Assembly (NCBI GenBank): GCA_003050565.1
Contig: PEBW01000002.1
Location: 186,001 to 250,000, forward strand
From: Brockia lithotrophica
Lineage (GTDB): Bacteria > Bacillota > Bacilli > Thermicanales > DSM-22653
Length of the DNA: 64,000 bases
Direction of reading: 5' to 3'
The position numbers and the translations under genes are program-made. The notes under the pieces are model-generated. The model worked only from the letters and a program-made list of their open reading frames with translations. It was not told the DNA's origin and searched no databases. Below are positions 62,974-64,000 of this stretch, piece after piece (within the stretch, counting starts at the first letter, position 1; every line of letters starts with the position of its first letter).

Positions 62974-63780
62974 TCAGAGGAGGCCAAGGAAGCGGAAGAA
63001 GAAGTACGCGATCGGGTAGGCGACGATCATGCTGTCGAAGCGGTCGAAGAACCCCCCGTGTCCCGGGAGGAGGTGACCGGAATCTTTGACCTGAAAGGCC
63101 CGCTTGATCGCCGATTCGATGAGATCCCCGATCTGTCCTGCGAAGGAGAGGAGGCCGCCCAGGAGAAAGGCCTGCCCGAGCGAGAGCGGCAAGCGGAACC
63201 CGCCTGCGGCAAGAAGGGCGACGAGAACGCCGAGGACGAAGCCGCCTAGGGAACCCTCCCACGTCTTCTTCGGGCTGACGTTGGGGAGGAGCTTGTGGCG
63301 ACCGAAGAGACGTCCGGCGAGAAAGGCGCCGATGTCCGTGGCCCAGACGACGAAGGCGACGAAAAGGGCGTACGCGGCCGTATCGGGAAGCACGCGCAGG
63401 AGGTAAAAGTAGTGGAACCCGAGACCGATGTACACGGCGCCGAGGAAGACGTACGCGAGCTTTTGCAGGGAGACTTCTTCTCGGTAGAGGACGTAAAAGA
63501 AGAGGAGGAGGAAGGCGGCGACCCAGAGAAAGTCCTTGAACTCGGGGGTATGAAGGGAAAACTTCGTCGAGAACGCGTAGCCGAAGACGAGCCCCCAGGT
63601 GAAGAGAACCCCGAGGACGTTTAGGGGGGTCAAGAAGCGCCGTTCGTACATGGCGGCAAACTCGAGGAAGACCGCCGTCGAGATCACGAGCAGGAGAAAC
63701 GAAAAGGCGGGCCCGCCCAACACGACGAGCGAGACGACGAGGGACCCGCCCACGAGCGCGGTGATGACCCGCGAGGCCAT
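62974..63780 (-). CDS. cdsA: Phosphatidate cytidylyltransferase
   Basis: Integral membrane enzyme making CDP-diacylglycerol. About eight hydrophobic helices precede the family signature at the C-terminal end: KKTWEGSLGGFVLGVLVALL, then GQIGDLIESAIKRAFQVKDS and LLPGHGGFFDRFDSMIVAYP. ATG 63780 follows GGGAGGGGAAGG and gives 268 aa. The neighbours uppS and dxr match the universal order. Confidence 0.97.
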   Translation of the reverse strand: MASRVITALVGGSLVVSLVVLGGPAFSFLLLVISTAVFLEFAAMYERRFLTPLNVLGVLFTWGLVFGYAFSTKFSLHTPEFKDFLWVAAFLLLFFYVLYREEVSLQKLAYVFLGAVYIGLGFHYFYLLRVLPDTAAYALFVAFVVWATDIGAFLAGRLFGRHKLLPNVSPKKTWEGSLGGFVLGVLVALLAAGGFRLPLSLGQAFLLGGLLSFAGQIGDLIESAIKRAFQVKDSGHLLPGHGGFFDRFDSMIVAYPIAYFFFRFLGLL

Positions 63781-63807
63781 GCCTTCCCCTCCCTGCACCG
63801 GCAAGCG

Positions 63808-64000
63808 CTACCGCCGACCGCCGTCCCCCAACGCCCCGAAGCGCCGTTCCCGCTCCGCGTACGCGCGGAGCGCCTCGAGGAGGTCCTCCCGCGTAAAGTC
63901 CGGCCAAAACCGGGGGGTAAACCAGAGTTCCGCGTAAGCCGCCTGCCAGAGGAGAAAGTTCGAAAGCCGCATCTCCCCGCCCGTCCGAATGATGAGATCG
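63808..64000 (-). CDS. uppS: Isoprenyl transferase (undecaprenyl diphosphate synthase), C-terminal part
   Basis: Only the last 63 codons are inside the window; the gene continues beyond base 64000. [20 protein letters not shown] and [20 protein letters not shown] are the conserved end of cis-prenyltransferases. The enzyme builds the C55 lipid carrier for cell-wall synthesis. The stop is 27 bp before the cdsA start. Confidence 0.95.
   Translation of the reverse strand, partial: DLIIRTGGEMRLSNFLLWQAAYAELWFTPRFWPDFTREDLLEALRAYAERERRFGALGDGGRR

Overview
The window reads as a chromosomal segment of a spore-forming, high-GC Bacilli-type Firmicute. Four things point there: dipicolinate synthase genes (dpaA/dpaB), a Gram-positive PolC, AddAB instead of RecBCD, and a gene order on the minus strand that closely follows Bacillus subtilis (uppS-cdsA-dxr-rseP-ispG-proS-polC ... 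rimP-nusA-ylxR-ylxQ-infB-rbfA-nrnA-truB-ribF-rpsO-pnp-mlpA ... ymxH-dpaA-dpaB-asd-dapG-dapA-rnj). Charged, Pro/Gly-rich linkers inside core proteins and a Cys-free Thi4 would fit a thermophilic, sulfide-exposed anaerobe. That lifestyle, and any genus, is inference only.

Layout. 1-10189 (+): addB(end)-addA-sbcD-sbcC, double-strand-break processing. 10273-11034 (-): thi4. 11284-11359 (-): tRNA-Glu. 11538-13941 (-): a suf operon in which sufS and sufU are intact but sufC, sufD and sufB survive only as fragments. 14051-19760: a frameshifted membrane-protein gene, tRNA-Gln, a YpuA-like DUF1002 protein, a GH1 glycosidase, an iron-type alcohol dehydrogenase, a Dps-like ferritin and an mscL remnant. 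19823-27046 (-): ribonuclease J, the aspartate/lysine/dipicolinate genes and ymxH. 27072-35433: a lower-GC island holding an intact IS200/IS605 tnpA, a decayed ISLre2-type transposase, a lone 46-bp palindrome and a damaged type I-B CRISPR-Cas operon (cas6 fragment, cas8b, cas7, cas5, cas3, frameshifted cas4; no cas1, cas2 or array). 35556-64000 (-): dut, mlpA, pnp, rpsO and the long RNA-metabolism, translation, replication and isoprenoid/lipid gene series, ending in partial uppS.

The most notable signals are three. First, the SufBCD scaffold genes are all broken around an intact SufS-SufU pair. Second, the CRISPR-Cas system keeps interference genes open while adaptation genes and most of cas6 are gone and cas4 is shifted in an AG repeat. 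Third, a perfect 10-bp intrinsic terminator sits between the rimP-nusA promoter and the rimP start codon, which looks like an attenuator of the nusA operon. I found no wholly new multi-gene system. All statements come from reading the sequence; no database search was run.
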